A DNA stretch of 64,000 nt from an uncultured Prevotellamassilia sp. (GTDB taxonomy: Bacteria > Bacteroidota > Bacteroidia > Bacteroidales > Bacteroidaceae), in the NCBI GenBank assembly GCA_934255485.1, contig CAKQOG010000002.1, positions 44,389 to 108,388 on the forward strand. The letters are read 5' to 3'. Made by a program: the position numbers and the translations under genes. A model generated the notes under the pieces. That model did not search any database. It saw only the letters and a list, made by a program, of their open reading frames with translations, and was not told the origin of the DNA. Shown piece after piece: positions 33,556-43,525 of the stretch. The first letter of the stretch is position 1; each line of letters opens with the position of its first letter.

Positions 33556-33878
33556 GAAATGTAGGTAATGAAGCATATTCCCCATAGCGAGTGGACTATT
33601 TGTTTCAACCTTTGGTAAGAATTAATGACTATCACCTTTGTTTTTTGAATTATTCTGCCAGTTTTTCCAACAATTACAAATTCTCAATAAAAATCCCTTT
33701 TAGTTTATTAGCTTAAAAGTGTTTACATAAGATTTATTAGTAAATACGTATGTACAACAACTAAGTAAATAGCTAATGTGTGCAACACCTATTGGCGTAA
33801 GCATTGCATCATGGGGCACTCAAAAGTGCAAACCCTCTTGCAAAGAACTACAAGAACTAACGCAAATCTTTAACTATA
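33556..33878 (+). promoter_or_regulatory. Long 5' leader of rho
   Basis: Between the likely promoter and the rho start there are more than 300 bases with no convincing gene. The sequence is AT-rich, with C-rich and G-poor patches (for example ACACCTATTGG and CAAACCCTCTTGC). Such an unstructured leader would suit Rho acting on its own mRNA, which is known for rho in other bacteria. Here this is only inference. Confidence 0.4.
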
Positions 33879-35951
33879 ATGGCAAATCTAACAAAAGAAC
33901 AACTCTTGAACATGACAGACGAAGAGTTGAAAGCTATTGCAGAACAGATAAATATAGAATATAAAGATGAACAAGACCGCAATGACATAATATATAAGAT
34001 ACTTGATGCGCAAGCTGAAAATTCAGCTAAGGAAAACAGTAGTGCATCTACTACTAAACGACGCACACGCATCGTAAAGCGCAACGAGGCAGACCATGTA
34101 TTCACAACAGACCTATCAGTGCAGAAAAAAACTGACGAACAAACAGCAGATACTATAGCCCAAAATAGCAAAAGCACTGAGGTTAAAACAACTACTGATA
34201 ATACTGAAAGCATTGTAGTTGCCCCTCCCAAGCGCAAGCGCGGACGCCCCTCTAAAGCAGAAATTGCCGCACGCGAAGCAGCTGCTAAAGCCGCTGAATT
34301 AGCTGCACAAAAGCAAAAAGAAGAGGCTGAAGCAAAAGCTGCACAAACCGAAATAAGCAATGAAGAACAAGAGGCAGCAACAACAATAGCACAAACACAA
34401 GCCGACGATATTCCAGACTTTATCACAGAGCAAATACAATCGAATAAGCAAAACACGCCTATAGCACAAAGTCCTGACATACTCGATATGGAGGAGGTTA
34501 AACGAACATTAGGAAGCAAAATGCCCATGTTCAACACACCTACTGCTACCCCACCCACAACCGAGGAAATAAAAAATCCTAATAACGAAGAAGGATTTAT
34601 TATTACAAAGGATATCCCTGTTGTGTTTGAAGGAACAGAACTTAATATTACGGCAAATACTCAAGATAATTTTAATAGCCAATCTATAGCAGACAACGAT
34701 GTGAATGGTCGTGCCAAATTTCATCGTTTTAAAGATGATCCACTCATTCAGCCACAAAACGAGAGAGAGGCTAAAGACTTTGTATACGGGAAACGTCTCA
34801 ACAATGATAAGGCTAAACTGCTAACTACTACAGACCATCTGCTTGACGGACGAGGAGTGCTTGAGATTGTACCAGAGGGGTTTGGATTCTTGCGCTCTTC
34901 AGACTACAACTATTTGGCTTCGCCAGATGACATCTACGTTTCGCCCGCACAAATCAGACAATTTGGTTTAAAACCAGGCGATGTGGTTGAAGGAAAAGTA
35001 AAAGTGCCACGCGAAGGCGAAAAGTTCTTTGCGCTTATAGATATTGCCAAAATCAATAGCCTAACTCCCGACGAAGTGCGCGACCGCATCTCGTTTGAGC
35101 ACCTCATACCTTTATTTCCTGAAGAGAAGTTCAACCTCTGCTCTAATGATGGTAAAGATAGCACTTCATGCCGCATTGTAGACCTATTTACACCTATTGG
35201 CAAAGGCCAACGTGCACTAATTGTTGCACAACCCAAAACAGGTAAAACCATGCTCATGAAGGATATTGCCAATGCCATTGCACGCAATCACCCCGACACT
35301 TACCTCATGATGTTGCTCATCGATGAACGCCCTGAAGAGGTAACAGACATGATGCGCACTGTTAAGGCAGAGGTTATAGCATCAACCTTTGACGAACCTG
35401 CAGCACGCCACGTAAAGATTGCAGGAATTGTACTTGATAAGGCTAAGCGCATGGTTGAATGTGGACACGATGTTGTTATCTTCCTCGACTCTATCACTCG
35501 TCTTGCACGTGCTTACAACACAGTTGCTCCAACATCGGGCAAAATTCTATCGGGTGGTGTTGATGCCAATGCTTTGCAAAAACCTAAACGCTTTTTCGGT
35601 GCAGCACGTAACATCGAAGGCGGTGGTTCGCTAACTATTATTGCTACTGCTCTTATCGACACAGGCTCTAAGATGGACGAAGTAATCTTTGAAGAGTTTA
35701 AGGGTACAGGCAACATGGAGTTACAACTCGACCGCTCATTGGCAAACAAGCGTATATTCCCAGCCGTGAACATTGTAGCATCTTCTACTCGTCGCGACGA
35801 TTTGCTACAAGACGAACTTACACGCAAACGCATGTGGATTTTGCGCAACTATATTGCTGATATGAACCCACTTGAAGCAATGAACGATGTTAAAAAACGC
35901 ATTGAAGGCACACGCGACAATCAAGAGTTTATTGCATCTATGAACGGCTAA
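33879..35951 (+). CDS. rho: Transcription termination factor Rho with a long N-terminal insert
   Basis: Rho is a hexameric RNA helicase that ends transcription. The N-terminal Rho_N domain (about 1-45) is followed by a disordered region of about 230 residues with an AT-hook-like KRKRGRPSK, an Ala/Lys/Glu helix (AAREAAAKAAELAAQK) and Gln/Asn-rich stretches. The RNA-binding cold-shock domain (about 320-385) contains GFGFLRSS. The ATPase core has the P-loop QPKTGKT, LIDERPEEVTDM, DSITRLARAYN and the GGSLTIIATALIDTGSKMDEV segment. At 690 residues it is far longer than E. coli Rho (419). Inserted disordered regions are known for Bacteroidetes Rho and have been tied to condensate formation and gut fitness in Bacteroides. 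A terminator follows. Confidence 0.97.
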   Translation: MANLTKEQLLNMTDEELKAIAEQINIEYKDEQDRNDIIYKILDAQAENSAKENSSASTTKRRTRIVKRNEADHVFTTDLSVQKKTDEQTADTIAQNSKSTEVKTTTDNTESIVVAPPKRKRGRPSKAEIAAREAAAKAAELAAQKQKEEAEAKAAQTEISNEEQEAATTIAQTQADDIPDFITEQIQSNKQNTPIAQSPDILDMEEVKRTLGSKMPMFNTPTATPPTTEEIKNPNNEEGFIITKDIPVVFEGTELNITANTQDNFNSQSIADNDVNGRAKFHRFKDDPLIQPQNEREAKDFVYGKRLNNDKAKLLTTTDHLLDGRGVLEIVPEGFGFLRSSDYNYLASPDDIYVSPAQIRQFGLKPGDVVEGKVKVPREGEKFFALIDIAKINSLTPDEVRDRISFEHLIPLFPEEKFNLCSNDGKDSTSCRIVDLFTPIGKGQRALIVAQPKTGKTMLMKDIANAIARNHPDTYLMMLLIDERPEEVTDMMRTVKAEVIASTFDEPAARHVKIAGIVLDKAKRMVECGHDVVIFLDSITRLARAYNTVAPTSGKILSGGVDANALQKPKRFFGAARNIEGGGSLTIIATALIDTGSKMDEVIFEEFKGTGNMELQLDRSLANKRIFPAVNIVASSTRRDDLLQDELTRKRMWILRNYIADMNPLEAMNDVKKRIEGTRDNQEFIASMNG

Positions 35952-35973
35952 AGAATAAAACTATTTTAAAACA

Positions 35974-36025
35974 AAAAAACATGTGGTGAAGTTACTTATG
36001 TGTGAACTTCACCACATGTTTTTTT
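35974..36025. terminator. Bidirectional terminator between rho and the MBL hydrolase
   Basis: AACATGTGGTGAAGTT at 35978-35993 pairs perfectly with AACTTCACCACATGTT at 36005-36020, flanked by A7 and T7. It lies between convergent genes. Confidence 0.92.
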
Positions 36026-36074
36026 GTACTTTGAATTGGCAACGCTTTACGCTATCGCAAGACAAAGCCATACG

Positions 36075-36719
36075 CTATCGAAAATAATAATTTAATTGTT
36101 TCTCCTCTCTTATTGTCGTAAAATCACCATGACCAGGAAGAACCTTTACATCTTCAGGGAGTGTGAGTATACGAGTTTTTAAGGCATGAATAAGCGACTC
36201 TTCGTTTCCGCCAGGCAAGTCGCAACGACCTATTTCGTGTTTAAACAAACTATCGCCACTAAACAACACATGCTCTTTTTCGCAATAAAAGCATACGCCA
36301 CCAGGTGTGTGCCCTGGAGTTTCTATCACCTTAAGCGTGATGTTGCCCACATGTAGCTCATCGCCGTCCTTAAAATAATGCCCAACCTTAGGAAGAGTTA
36401 TTGGATAGTCAAGATGCAAAAACCTATTCATCTGCTCACCAGCTTGCTCATAAGTAGTTTGTTCATCTTGACATAACTCTATGTTTACTCCATAAGTATC
36501 GGCAATATACATGGCGCCAAACACATGGTCGAAATGTCCGTGTGTATTAAACAAGTGAGTAAGTTGAAGGTTGTGTTGCTTTATAAAATCGCTGATAGCT
36601 TTTTTTTCTTCAATATGAAATGCACCACAATCAATCAAGGCTGCTTCGTTATTATTCTCATCCCATAATAGGTAGCAATTTTCTCCTATCATGTTCACCA
36701 CAAAACGAGTTATCTGCAT
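36075..36719 (-). CDS. MBL-fold metallo-hydrolase (glyoxalase II-like, YcbL type)
   Basis: The 214-residue protein has the metallo-beta-lactamase fold metal-binding motif THGHFDHVFG and further ligands in PGHTPGG, SGDSLF (Asp) and LPGHGDFT (His). This matches the short glyoxalase-II-like group without the C-terminal substrate domain. It probably hydrolyses a thioester such as S-lactoylglutathione or a bacillithiol equivalent, but the substrate is not shown. It lies 39 bases downstream of rsmG on the same strand. Confidence 0.9.
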   Translation of the reverse strand: MQITRFVVNMIGENCYLLWDENNNEAALIDCGAFHIEEKKAISDFIKQHNLQLTHLFNTHGHFDHVFGAMYIADTYGVNIELCQDEQTTYEQAGEQMNRFLHLDYPITLPKVGHYFKDGDELHVGNITLKVIETPGHTPGGVCFYCEKEHVLFSGDSLFKHEIGRCDLPGGNEESLIHALKTRILTLPEDVKVLPGHGDFTTIREEKQLNYYFR

Positions 36720-36758
36720 ACTTTTATTCTCCTCTTTTTATTAAATCAGAACAACTGA

Positions 36759-37385
36759 TTATAATTGAATGTAAGTAACCATTTTTGTTTCAAAGAACTC
36801 ATCACTAAAATATTGGCTTAAGTTCCACACTTCAGAACAATGAGCAAAAGGCTTCAATTCGTTCTCAACATCTCCACCCTTTAGACAAATAAGTCCGTTT
36901 GGCAGAGCATTATGTTGCTCATGGCTTACATTCTTTCTTACCAATTTAACCAAGTCTTGAGCATTCATTACAGCTCTGCTCACTACAAAGTCATACTTAC
37001 CTTTCTCTTCCAGCACATTACGATGCTCCGCAACCACGTTAGTTAATCCAATTGCTTGTGCTACAGCTGATGCCACCTTGATTTTCTTACCAATGCTATC
37101 AACCAATTTAAAACTACAATTAGGATACAATATAGCTAAAGGTATACCCGGAAAGCCACCACCTGTGCCAATATCCATAATTTTACTACCATCCCTAAAG
37201 TTCACCACCTTGGCTATACCTAAAGAGTGTAACACATGATGAGGATACAAATTGTCAATATCCTTGCGAGATATTACATTGATCTTAGCATTCCAATCAT
37301 GATACAAACCATCTAACATAGCGAATTGTTCACGCTGTTTATCAGTTAGATTGGGGAAATATTGAAAGATTATATCTGCGTTCAT
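36759..37385 (-). CDS. rsmG: 16S rRNA (guanine-527-N7)-methyltransferase RsmG
   Basis: RsmG (GidB) methylates G527 of 16S rRNA; its loss gives low-level streptomycin resistance. The protein has LYHDWNAKINVISRKD, HVLHSLGIAK, the SAM-binding IMDIGTGGGFPGIPLAI, and DSIGKKIKVA. I chose the ATG at 37385 (208 residues). A longer frame to 37499 would run through the promoter box at 37404-37411 and almost reach the pyrG start, so it is not credible. Confidence 0.94.
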   Translation of the reverse strand: MNADIIFQYFPNLTDKQREQFAMLDGLYHDWNAKINVISRKDIDNLYPHHVLHSLGIAKVVNFRDGSKIMDIGTGGGFPGIPLAILYPNCSFKLVDSIGKKIKVASAVAQAIGLTNVVAEHRNVLEEKGKYDFVVSRAVMNAQDLVKLVRKNVSHEQHNALPNGLICLKGGDVENELKPFAHCSEVWNLSQYFSDEFFETKMVTYIQL

Positions 37386-37403
37386 ATTTTCTTCTATTTG
37401 ATG

Positions 37404-37411
37404 CAAAGGTA
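37404..37411 (-). promoter_or_regulatory. Probable -7 box for rsmG
   Basis: Read on the minus strand this is TACCTTTG, an exact TAnnTTTG match, 19 bases before the chosen rsmG start. No -33 box is clear. Confidence 0.45.
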
Positions 37412-37424
37412 GTAGAATTTTCAC

Positions 37425-37432
37425 TAACTTTG
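37425..37432 (+). promoter_or_regulatory. Probable -7 box for pyrG
   Basis: TAACTTTG matches the consensus exactly. TTTG at 37397-37400 is 24 bases upstream, a little longer than usual. Start of transcription would be near 37437, about 80 bases before pyrG. Confidence 0.5.
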
Positions 37433-37517
37433 CACACTGAAACATAAAAAAGGCTTTCAAGCCTACGCTATTCGTCAATAAGAACACATCTACGAACATT
37501 ATAAAACATATAATAAC

Positions 37518-39122
37518 GTGTCAGAGACTAAGTACATTTTCGTTACAGGAGGCGTAGCTTCCTCATTGGGCAAAGGCATTATAGCAGCTTCTATTGGTAA
37601 GCTACTGCAAGCCCGTGGGTTTAACATCACTATTCAAAAGTTCGACCCATACATTAACATCGACCCAGGTACGCTCAACCCCTACGAACATGGCGAGTGC
37701 TATGTTACAGACGATGGTCAAGAAACCGACTTAGACCTCGGACACTATGAGCGTTTTACAGGCATTAAAACCACACGCTACAACAACTTTACCACAGGTA
37801 GAATTTATCAAAGCGTTATTGATAAAGAGCGTCGTGGTGACTATTTGGGCAAAACTATCCAAGTTATTCCCCACATCACCGATGAGATTAAGCGCGATAT
37901 GCTTTACCTTGGCAAAAGCAAGAAGTATGACTTTGTAATCACCGAAATCGGTGGTACCGTTGGTGATATCGAAGGACAACCTTTCCTTGAAGCTATCCGA
38001 CAATTAAAGTGGGACCTCGGTAAGAACGCTGTTTGTGTACACCTTACTTACGTCCCCTACTTGGCTGCTGCAGGCGAACTCAAAACTAAACCAACCCAAC
38101 ACTCTGTTAAGGAATTACAGAGCTTAGGTATTCAGCCAGACATTCTTGTACTTCGTGCTGAGCACGAATTGGGTGTAGGCCTACGACGCAAGATTGCAGC
38201 ATTCTGCAATGTATCGCCCGAAGCCGTAGTACAAAGTCTTGACCAACCTACAATTTACGAAGTGCCCCTACGCATGCAAGAACAAAATCTTGATGCTACC
38301 ATCTTACGCAAACTCGATATGCCTGTAGGCGATACTCCAGGACTTGGCCCTTGGCGCTCATTCCTTGATCGTCGCCATAAAGCCACTGAGGTTATCAACA
38401 TCGGCCTTGTAGGTAAATACGACCTTCAAGACGCTTACAAAAGTATTCTTGAAGCACTTTCACAAGCTGGAACCTATAACGACCGCAAGGTTAAATGCCA
38501 CTTTATCAATAGCGAAAAGATTAACAAAGATAATGTAGCCGAAATGCTTGCTGGAATGGATGGCTATGTAATTTGCCCAGGCTTTGGACAACGTGGTATT
38601 GAGGGTAAAATCATTGCAGCACAATATTGCCGTGAGCACGATGTGCCTACATTCGGTATCTGCTTAGGTATGCAAATGATGGTTATTGAATACGGACGTA
38701 ACGTATTGGGCTATGAGGATGCTAACTCTGTAGAGATGGATCCCAAAACAGGTCACAACGTTATCGACCTCATGGAAGACCAAAAGAACATCACCAACAT
38801 GGGTGGTACAATGCGTTTGGGTGGTTACGAATGCTCATTGCGTAATGGTAGCCGCGTACGCGAAATCTATGGCAAAGAGGTTATACGCGAACGCCACCGC
38901 CATCGTTATGAATTTAACAATGACTACCGCAATGAATACGAACAAGCAGGCATGGAGTGCGTAGGTACCAACCCCGACACCGACTTGGTTGAAATCGTTG
39001 AGGTTCCAACTCTTAAATGGTATGTTGGTACACAATTCCACCCCGAATACTCAAGCACTGTACTTAAGCCACATCCATTGTTCTTGAACTTTGTAAAAGC
39101 TGCTATTGAAAACAAAAAGTAG
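37518..39122 (+). CDS. pyrG: CTP synthase
   Basis: PyrG makes CTP from UTP with glutamine as the nitrogen donor. The 534-residue protein begins with GTG and reads ETKYIFVTGGVASSLGKGI, the invariant amidoligase start. The glutaminase domain has the catalytic Cys in GICLGMQ and His/Glu in QFHPEYSS. The length is normal. It is divergent from rsmG, with a 132-base gap that holds both promoters. Confidence 0.97.
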   Translation: MSETKYIFVTGGVASSLGKGIIAASIGKLLQARGFNITIQKFDPYINIDPGTLNPYEHGECYVTDDGQETDLDLGHYERFTGIKTTRYNNFTTGRIYQSVIDKERRGDYLGKTIQVIPHITDEIKRDMLYLGKSKKYDFVITEIGGTVGDIEGQPFLEAIRQLKWDLGKNAVCVHLTYVPYLAAAGELKTKPTQHSVKELQSLGIQPDILVLRAEHELGVGLRRKIAAFCNVSPEAVVQSLDQPTIYEVPLRMQEQNLDATILRKLDMPVGDTPGLGPWRSFLDRRHKATEVINIGLVGKYDLQDAYKSILEALSQAGTYNDRKVKCHFINSEKINKDNVAEMLAGMDGYVICPGFGQRGIEGKIIAAQYCREHDVPTFGICLGMQMMVIEYGRNVLGYEDANSVEMDPKTGHNVIDLMEDQKNITNMGGTMRLGGYECSLRNGSRVREIYGKEVIRERHRHRYEFNNDYRNEYEQAGMECVGTNPDTDLVEIVEVPTLKWYVGTQFHPEYSSTVLKPHPLFLNFVKAAIENKK

Positions 39123-39194
39123 TATGTTTCTCTCCTCAAAAGAGATACACCAAAAGTAACTTATACACAATAATAGATAACAAAATTATCACGC

Positions 39195-39229
39195 ACACCT
39201 TTCTTTCTATCATTGCAAGGAAAGGTGTT
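39195..39229 (+). terminator. Hairpin between pyrG and yidC
   Basis: ACACCTTTC at 39195-39203 pairs with GAAAGGTGT, and the flanking CGCACA/TGTGTG bases can extend the stem. The tail is TGTGTAATTT, with no strong T run, so termination would be partial at best. Confidence 0.5.
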
Positions 39230-39251
39230 GTGTGTAATTTAAAACCACATC

Positions 39252-41129
39252 ATGGATAAAAACACGATTATCGGTTTGGTACTCATCGCTGCCGTACTTA
39301 TTGGTTTTAGTTGGTACAACACCAACCAAGAACGTAACTTGCAGCAAATTCCTACCGAGCAAACTGCTTCAGCTCCATCAAATGACAACAAGCCAATAGC
39401 TAAGCAAGCTATTGCCAACACAACAATCGACACTACCGACATCTTTTATAATGCACAGAAAGGACAGAATACCGAAGTTGCATTGCAAAACAATAAGGTA
39501 AAGATTGCTATTGCTACCAAAGGTGGTGCTATTAGTAAAGTATTCCTTAACGAGTTCAAAAGTTACAAAGACTTTGAGGCAAAGCGTAATGCACCTTTGT
39601 TGCTCTATACAGCCAAAGACGCAGGGCTCGACTTTATGCTCGACACTAAGGAGGGTACAATGGCTTTCTCAAACTATTACTTCACTCCTATCAATAAAAC
39701 TGATAGCACTGTTACTATGCAACTTTTGGCTAAAGATGGTGCAAGCATTGAGATTGACTACAAACTCCGCCCCGACAACTATCTTGTAAATATGTCGGTA
39801 CGTGCCAAAGGTATGCAGAAACACTTGCCCTCATCAACCAAGGCAATACAAATGGCTTGGCACGACAAAGTAGCGCAACACGAAAAGGGTTTCTACTTTG
39901 AGAATATGTACTCAACACTTACCTACAAGCGTCATGACGATGATACACAAAAACTATCAGAGAACGAGACTAAGGAGGAAAGCATTACTGAAGATGTAGA
40001 TTGGATAGCCTTTAAAAACCAATACTTTAGTTCGGTGCTTATGGCTGCCAACCCTATGAAGAATGTTGATGTTAAGAGCGAGCAACTCGATGAAAAGTCG
40101 GGGTATCTCAAAAACTACTCTGCCAACATGACCAATGCATTCGATGCTACTGGTGCCAATGCCTCAAACTTTCAGTTTTACTTTGGCCCCAACAACTATC
40201 GTTTGCTCCAATCAATGGACAAGTACAAGATCTCTACATTCGATAACGATCTTCAAGGACTTGTATACTTAGGTTGGCCTATCGTTAAGTGGATTAACCG
40301 TTTCTTTACACTCTACGTATTCGACTTCCTCACTCGCCTTGGCTTGCCTATGGGCATTGTGTTATTGCTCATCACCCTTTTGCTACGTGTTATTGTATAT
40401 GTACCCACACGCAAAAGTTTCTTAAGCAGCGCAAAGATGCGTGTGCTCAAGCCCAAAGTTGATGAAATCAATGCTAAATATCCTAAACAAGAGGATGCAA
40501 TGAAGCGTCAGCAAGAAATGATGTCGCTCTACTCTCAATATGGTGTCAGTCCTATGGGTGGATGTTTGCCTATGCTTATCCAAATGCCTATTTGGGTGGC
40601 AATGTTCAACTTTGTTCCAAATGCCATTGAACTTCGCCAACAAAGTTTCTTGTGGGCAGACGATCTCTCTACATACGATAGCTTAATTTCATGGAACTAC
40701 GACATTTGGGGACTTGGTAACCACTTAAGCCTTTTCTGCTTGTTGTTCTGTGCAACCAACTTGCTTTATAGCTTCATGATGATGCGTCAGCAACGCGACA
40801 CCATGTCGGGCGAACAAGCACAACAAATGAAGATGATGCAATGGATGATGATGCTCATGCCTTTATTCTTCTTCTTCATGTTCAACAAGTATTCAGCAGG
40901 TCTTAACTACTACTATTTCATCTCATTGCTATTTAGTGCTCTTACCATGTGGTATCTGCGCAAGACCACTGATGACAAAAAGCTACTTGCCAAACTCGAA
41001 GCTAACTATCAAGCCAACAAAAACAATCCTAACAAGAAACCAAGTGGATTGGCTGCACGCCTCGAAGCACTACAAAAACAGCAAGAGGAAATCATGAAGC
41101 GTCAGCAACAAATGGGAAAACGTCAATAA
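39252..41129 (+). CDS. yidC: Membrane protein insertase YidC
   Basis: YidC inserts and folds inner-membrane proteins. The 625-residue protein has an N-terminal anchor (NTIIGLVLIAAVLIGFSWY), a large periplasmic beta domain (about 60-345), and the conserved insertase core from residue 365. The core includes GIVLLLITLLLRVIVYVPTRKSFLS with the functional Arg, YSQYGVSPMGGCLPMLIQMPIW and MPLFFFFMFNKYSAGLNYYY. The C-terminal tail is rich in Gln and Lys. The size and layout are usual for Bacteroidetes. Confidence 0.97.
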   Translation: MDKNTIIGLVLIAAVLIGFSWYNTNQERNLQQIPTEQTASAPSNDNKPIAKQAIANTTIDTTDIFYNAQKGQNTEVALQNNKVKIAIATKGGAISKVFLNEFKSYKDFEAKRNAPLLLYTAKDAGLDFMLDTKEGTMAFSNYYFTPINKTDSTVTMQLLAKDGASIEIDYKLRPDNYLVNMSVRAKGMQKHLPSSTKAIQMAWHDKVAQHEKGFYFENMYSTLTYKRHDDDTQKLSENETKEESITEDVDWIAFKNQYFSSVLMAANPMKNVDVKSEQLDEKSGYLKNYSANMTNAFDATGANASNFQFYFGPNNYRLLQSMDKYKISTFDNDLQGLVYLGWPIVKWINRFFTLYVFDFLTRLGLPMGIVLLLITLLLRVIVYVPTRKSFLSSAKMRVLKPKVDEINAKYPKQEDAMKRQQEMMSLYSQYGVSPMGGCLPMLIQMPIWVAMFNFVPNAIELRQQSFLWADDLSTYDSLISWNYDIWGLGNHLSLFCLLFCATNLLYSFMMMRQQRDTMSGEQAQQMKMMQWMMMLMPLFFFFMFNKYSAGLNYYYFISLLFSALTMWYLRKTTDDKKLLAKLEANYQANKNNPNKKPSGLAARLEALQKQQEEIMKRQQQMGKRQ

Positions 41130-41171
41130 GACATTATTCTATTAAAACGCTGAACTCAGTTAAACATAAAG

Positions 41172-41229
41172 CCTCACCCTCTCGCTTCTTTCTCTTTGAT
41201 GAGGGAAGCGGTGAGAGGTGAGGTTTTTT
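41172..41229 (+). terminator. Terminator after yidC
   Basis: CCTCACCCTCTCGCTTC pairs with GAAGCGGTGAGAGGTGAGG, with a small mismatch, and TTTTTT follows. It separates yidC from the peptidase gene. Confidence 0.85.
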
Positions 41230-41296
41230 ATAAGGGTGGAGCTAACCTATCATCTTGGATCCACCATTCATAAATCAAAAAATATAATTATTATTC

Positions 41297-43477
41297 ATGG
41301 GTATCAAAACAATGCTTACTGCATCTGCCATGCTTTTGGCCACAACAGCCACACCTATGCATGCACTCTCAAATGCCGATGACAGCTTTATCGGAAAACA
41401 ACAACCCACTATAACCAACCACCTTATGACCCCCGAAGTGTTGTGGGCAATGGGACGTGTCGGTGGTTTTCAGCTTTCGCCCGATGGTCGTCAGGCCGTA
41501 TATGGTGTAACTTATTATAGCGTTAAACAGAACAAGAGTCATGCTGTTCTCTATACGCTCGACCTTGCAACAAAAAAGTCACACCAACTCACCACCAGCG
41601 TTAAAAGCGAAGCTGGTGGCACGTTTATCAATGGTGGCAAGCAAATAGCCTATCTATCTTCAGAGGGCGGTTCAAGCCAACTTTGGGTAATGAACACCGA
41701 TGGCACCAATCGTCGCCAAGTAAGCCATACACAAAGCGATGTAGCCGACTTTCTATTCTCTCCCGACGAAAAGAAAGTTGTGCTTATCATGGAGGTAGAT
41801 CAAAACCATAGCATACAAAAAAACGATGCCGATCTTCCCCAAGCATCGGGCATGGTTATCAACGACCTTATGTACAAACATTGGGATACATATGTAACCT
41901 CAGCCCCACACCCTTTCATTGCAGACTTTGATGGTAAAGAAGTTACAAATGCCAAGGATGTGCTTGAGGGCGAACCTTTTGAATGTCCGATGATGCCATT
42001 TGGTGGTATTGAACAATTGGCTTGGAGTCCTAACTCTAAGCAATTAGCTTATACCTGTCGCAAAAAGGTAGGAAAAGCCTATGCCATTAGCACCGATAGC
42101 GATATCTTTCTGTTTGATCTTACTTCTGGCAAAACTACCAATTTGTGCAAGCCTACAAACTACCAAGCACCTGACGTACAAGCCGACCGTTCGCTTAAAG
42201 ACCAAGCAATAAATCACCCCCAGCAAGACTGCAACATGGGATATGACCAAAATCCCCAATTCTCGCCCAATGGTCAATACATTGCATGGAGTAGCATGGA
42301 GCGCGATGGTTACGAAAGCGACCGTAGCCGTCTGTGCGTACTCAATCTCAAAACAGGTGAGAAGAAATATGTAACAGAAAAATTTGAAAGCGGTGTAAAC
42401 GAATTTTGCTGGGGTAAAGACAACTATACCCTCTACTTCACTGGTGTATGGCATGGCAAAACACAAGTTTATAGCACCAACCTTAAGGGGAAACACAAGG
42501 CTTTAACCAACGATGTTGCCGACTATAGCCTGCTCTGCCTTTCGCCCGATGCCAAAACGCTCTATTGCAAGCGCCAAAGCATGAGTGCAGCCGACGAAGT
42601 GTTTGCCATCAACCTTAGCAAACACACTGAGGTAAGCCAAATAACCAACGAAAATCAATATTTCTACGATAATCTCTCAATGGGAAAGGTAGAAGAACGT
42701 TGGGTAAAAACCGTAGACAACAAGCAAGAGCTCTGCTGGGTAATATATCCTCCTAAGTTCGATGCCAGCAAAAAATATCCTGTACTGCTCTTCTGCGAAG
42801 GTGGGCCACAATCGCCCGTCAGCCAGTTTTGGAGTTTCAGATGGAACATGCAAATTATGGCAGCTAATGGCTATATTGTCATTGCCCCCAACCGCCGCGG
42901 ACTCCCTGGCTTTGGCATGGAATGGCTCGAAGAGATTTCGGGCGACTACTCAGGTCTGTGTATGCAAGACTATCTGAGTGCCATTGATGATATTTGTAAC
43001 GAACCCTACGTTGATAGCAACCGCCTTGGCGCTGTTGGTGCAAGTTTTGGTGGCTACAGCATCTATTGGTTAGCGGGCAATCACAACAAACGTTTCAAGG
43101 CATTCATAGCCCACGACGGCATTTTCAACACACAGCAACAATACGTCGAGACCGAAGAATTGTGGTTCCCCAATTGGGATATGGGATCAGCTCCTTGGCA
43201 AAAAGCAAGCAACGGAGAGATGCAAAAAGTATTCACCACTTCGCCCCACCTCTACGTTGATAAATGGGACACCCCCATCCTTTGCATCCATGGTCAGCGC
43301 GACTTCCGCATTGAGTACACACAAGCAGAATCGGCATTTAGTGCAGCGCGTATGCGTGGCATTGATGCACAATTATTGCTCTTCCCCGATGAAAACCACT
43401 GGGTACTAAAGCCACAAAATGGCATTCTGTGGCAACGCACTTTCTTCCGTTGGTTAGACAAGTATCTGAAGAAATAA
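41297..43477 (+). CDS. S9 family dipeptidyl peptidase (DPP5/S9C-like)
   Basis: The 726-residue secreted peptidase has an N-terminal beta-propeller with repeated SPDG/SPN motifs (about 60-450) and a C-terminal alpha/beta hydrolase. The catalytic triad is Ser583 in GASFGGYS, Asp669 in HGQRDFRIEY and His701 in ENHWVLK. A signal peptide is likely (MLTASAMLLATTATPMHA). The layout and the GGYSIYWLAG segment fit dipeptidyl-peptidase 5, which removes dipeptides from peptide N termini in the periplasm of Porphyromonas and relatives. An MFSD1-like transporter gene follows 48 bases later. Confidence 0.9.
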   Translation: MGIKTMLTASAMLLATTATPMHALSNADDSFIGKQQPTITNHLMTPEVLWAMGRVGGFQLSPDGRQAVYGVTYYSVKQNKSHAVLYTLDLATKKSHQLTTSVKSEAGGTFINGGKQIAYLSSEGGSSQLWVMNTDGTNRRQVSHTQSDVADFLFSPDEKKVVLIMEVDQNHSIQKNDADLPQASGMVINDLMYKHWDTYVTSAPHPFIADFDGKEVTNAKDVLEGEPFECPMMPFGGIEQLAWSPNSKQLAYTCRKKVGKAYAISTDSDIFLFDLTSGKTTNLCKPTNYQAPDVQADRSLKDQAINHPQQDCNMGYDQNPQFSPNGQYIAWSSMERDGYESDRSRLCVLNLKTGEKKYVTEKFESGVNEFCWGKDNYTLYFTGVWHGKTQVYSTNLKGKHKALTNDVADYSLLCLSPDAKTLYCKRQSMSAADEVFAINLSKHTEVSQITNENQYFYDNLSMGKVEERWVKTVDNKQELCWVIYPPKFDASKKYPVLLFCEGGPQSPVSQFWSFRWNMQIMAANGYIVIAPNRRGLPGFGMEWLEEISGDYSGLCMQDYLSAIDDICNEPYVDSNRLGAVGASFGGYSIYWLAGNHNKRFKAFIAHDGIFNTQQQYVETEELWFPNWDMGSAPWQKASNGEMQKVFTTSPHLYVDKWDTPILCIHGQRDFRIEYTQAESAFSAARMRGIDAQLLLFPDENHWVLKPQNGILWQRTFFRWLDKYLKK

Positions 43478-43525
43478 ACGATACATCCACACAAACCAGC
43501 AAATAATTATCAACATAAATAATAT

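Noticed and set aside
33776..33964. A 62-codon leader peptide ahead of rho
   Set aside because: It overlaps the rho start in another frame, has no secretion or stalling motif, and its end is fixed only by the first rho codons.
33857..34558. A 233-codon Ser/Ala/Cys-rich frame antisense to rho
   Set aside because: Its composition mirrors the low-complexity insert of Rho on the other strand. No domain is present.
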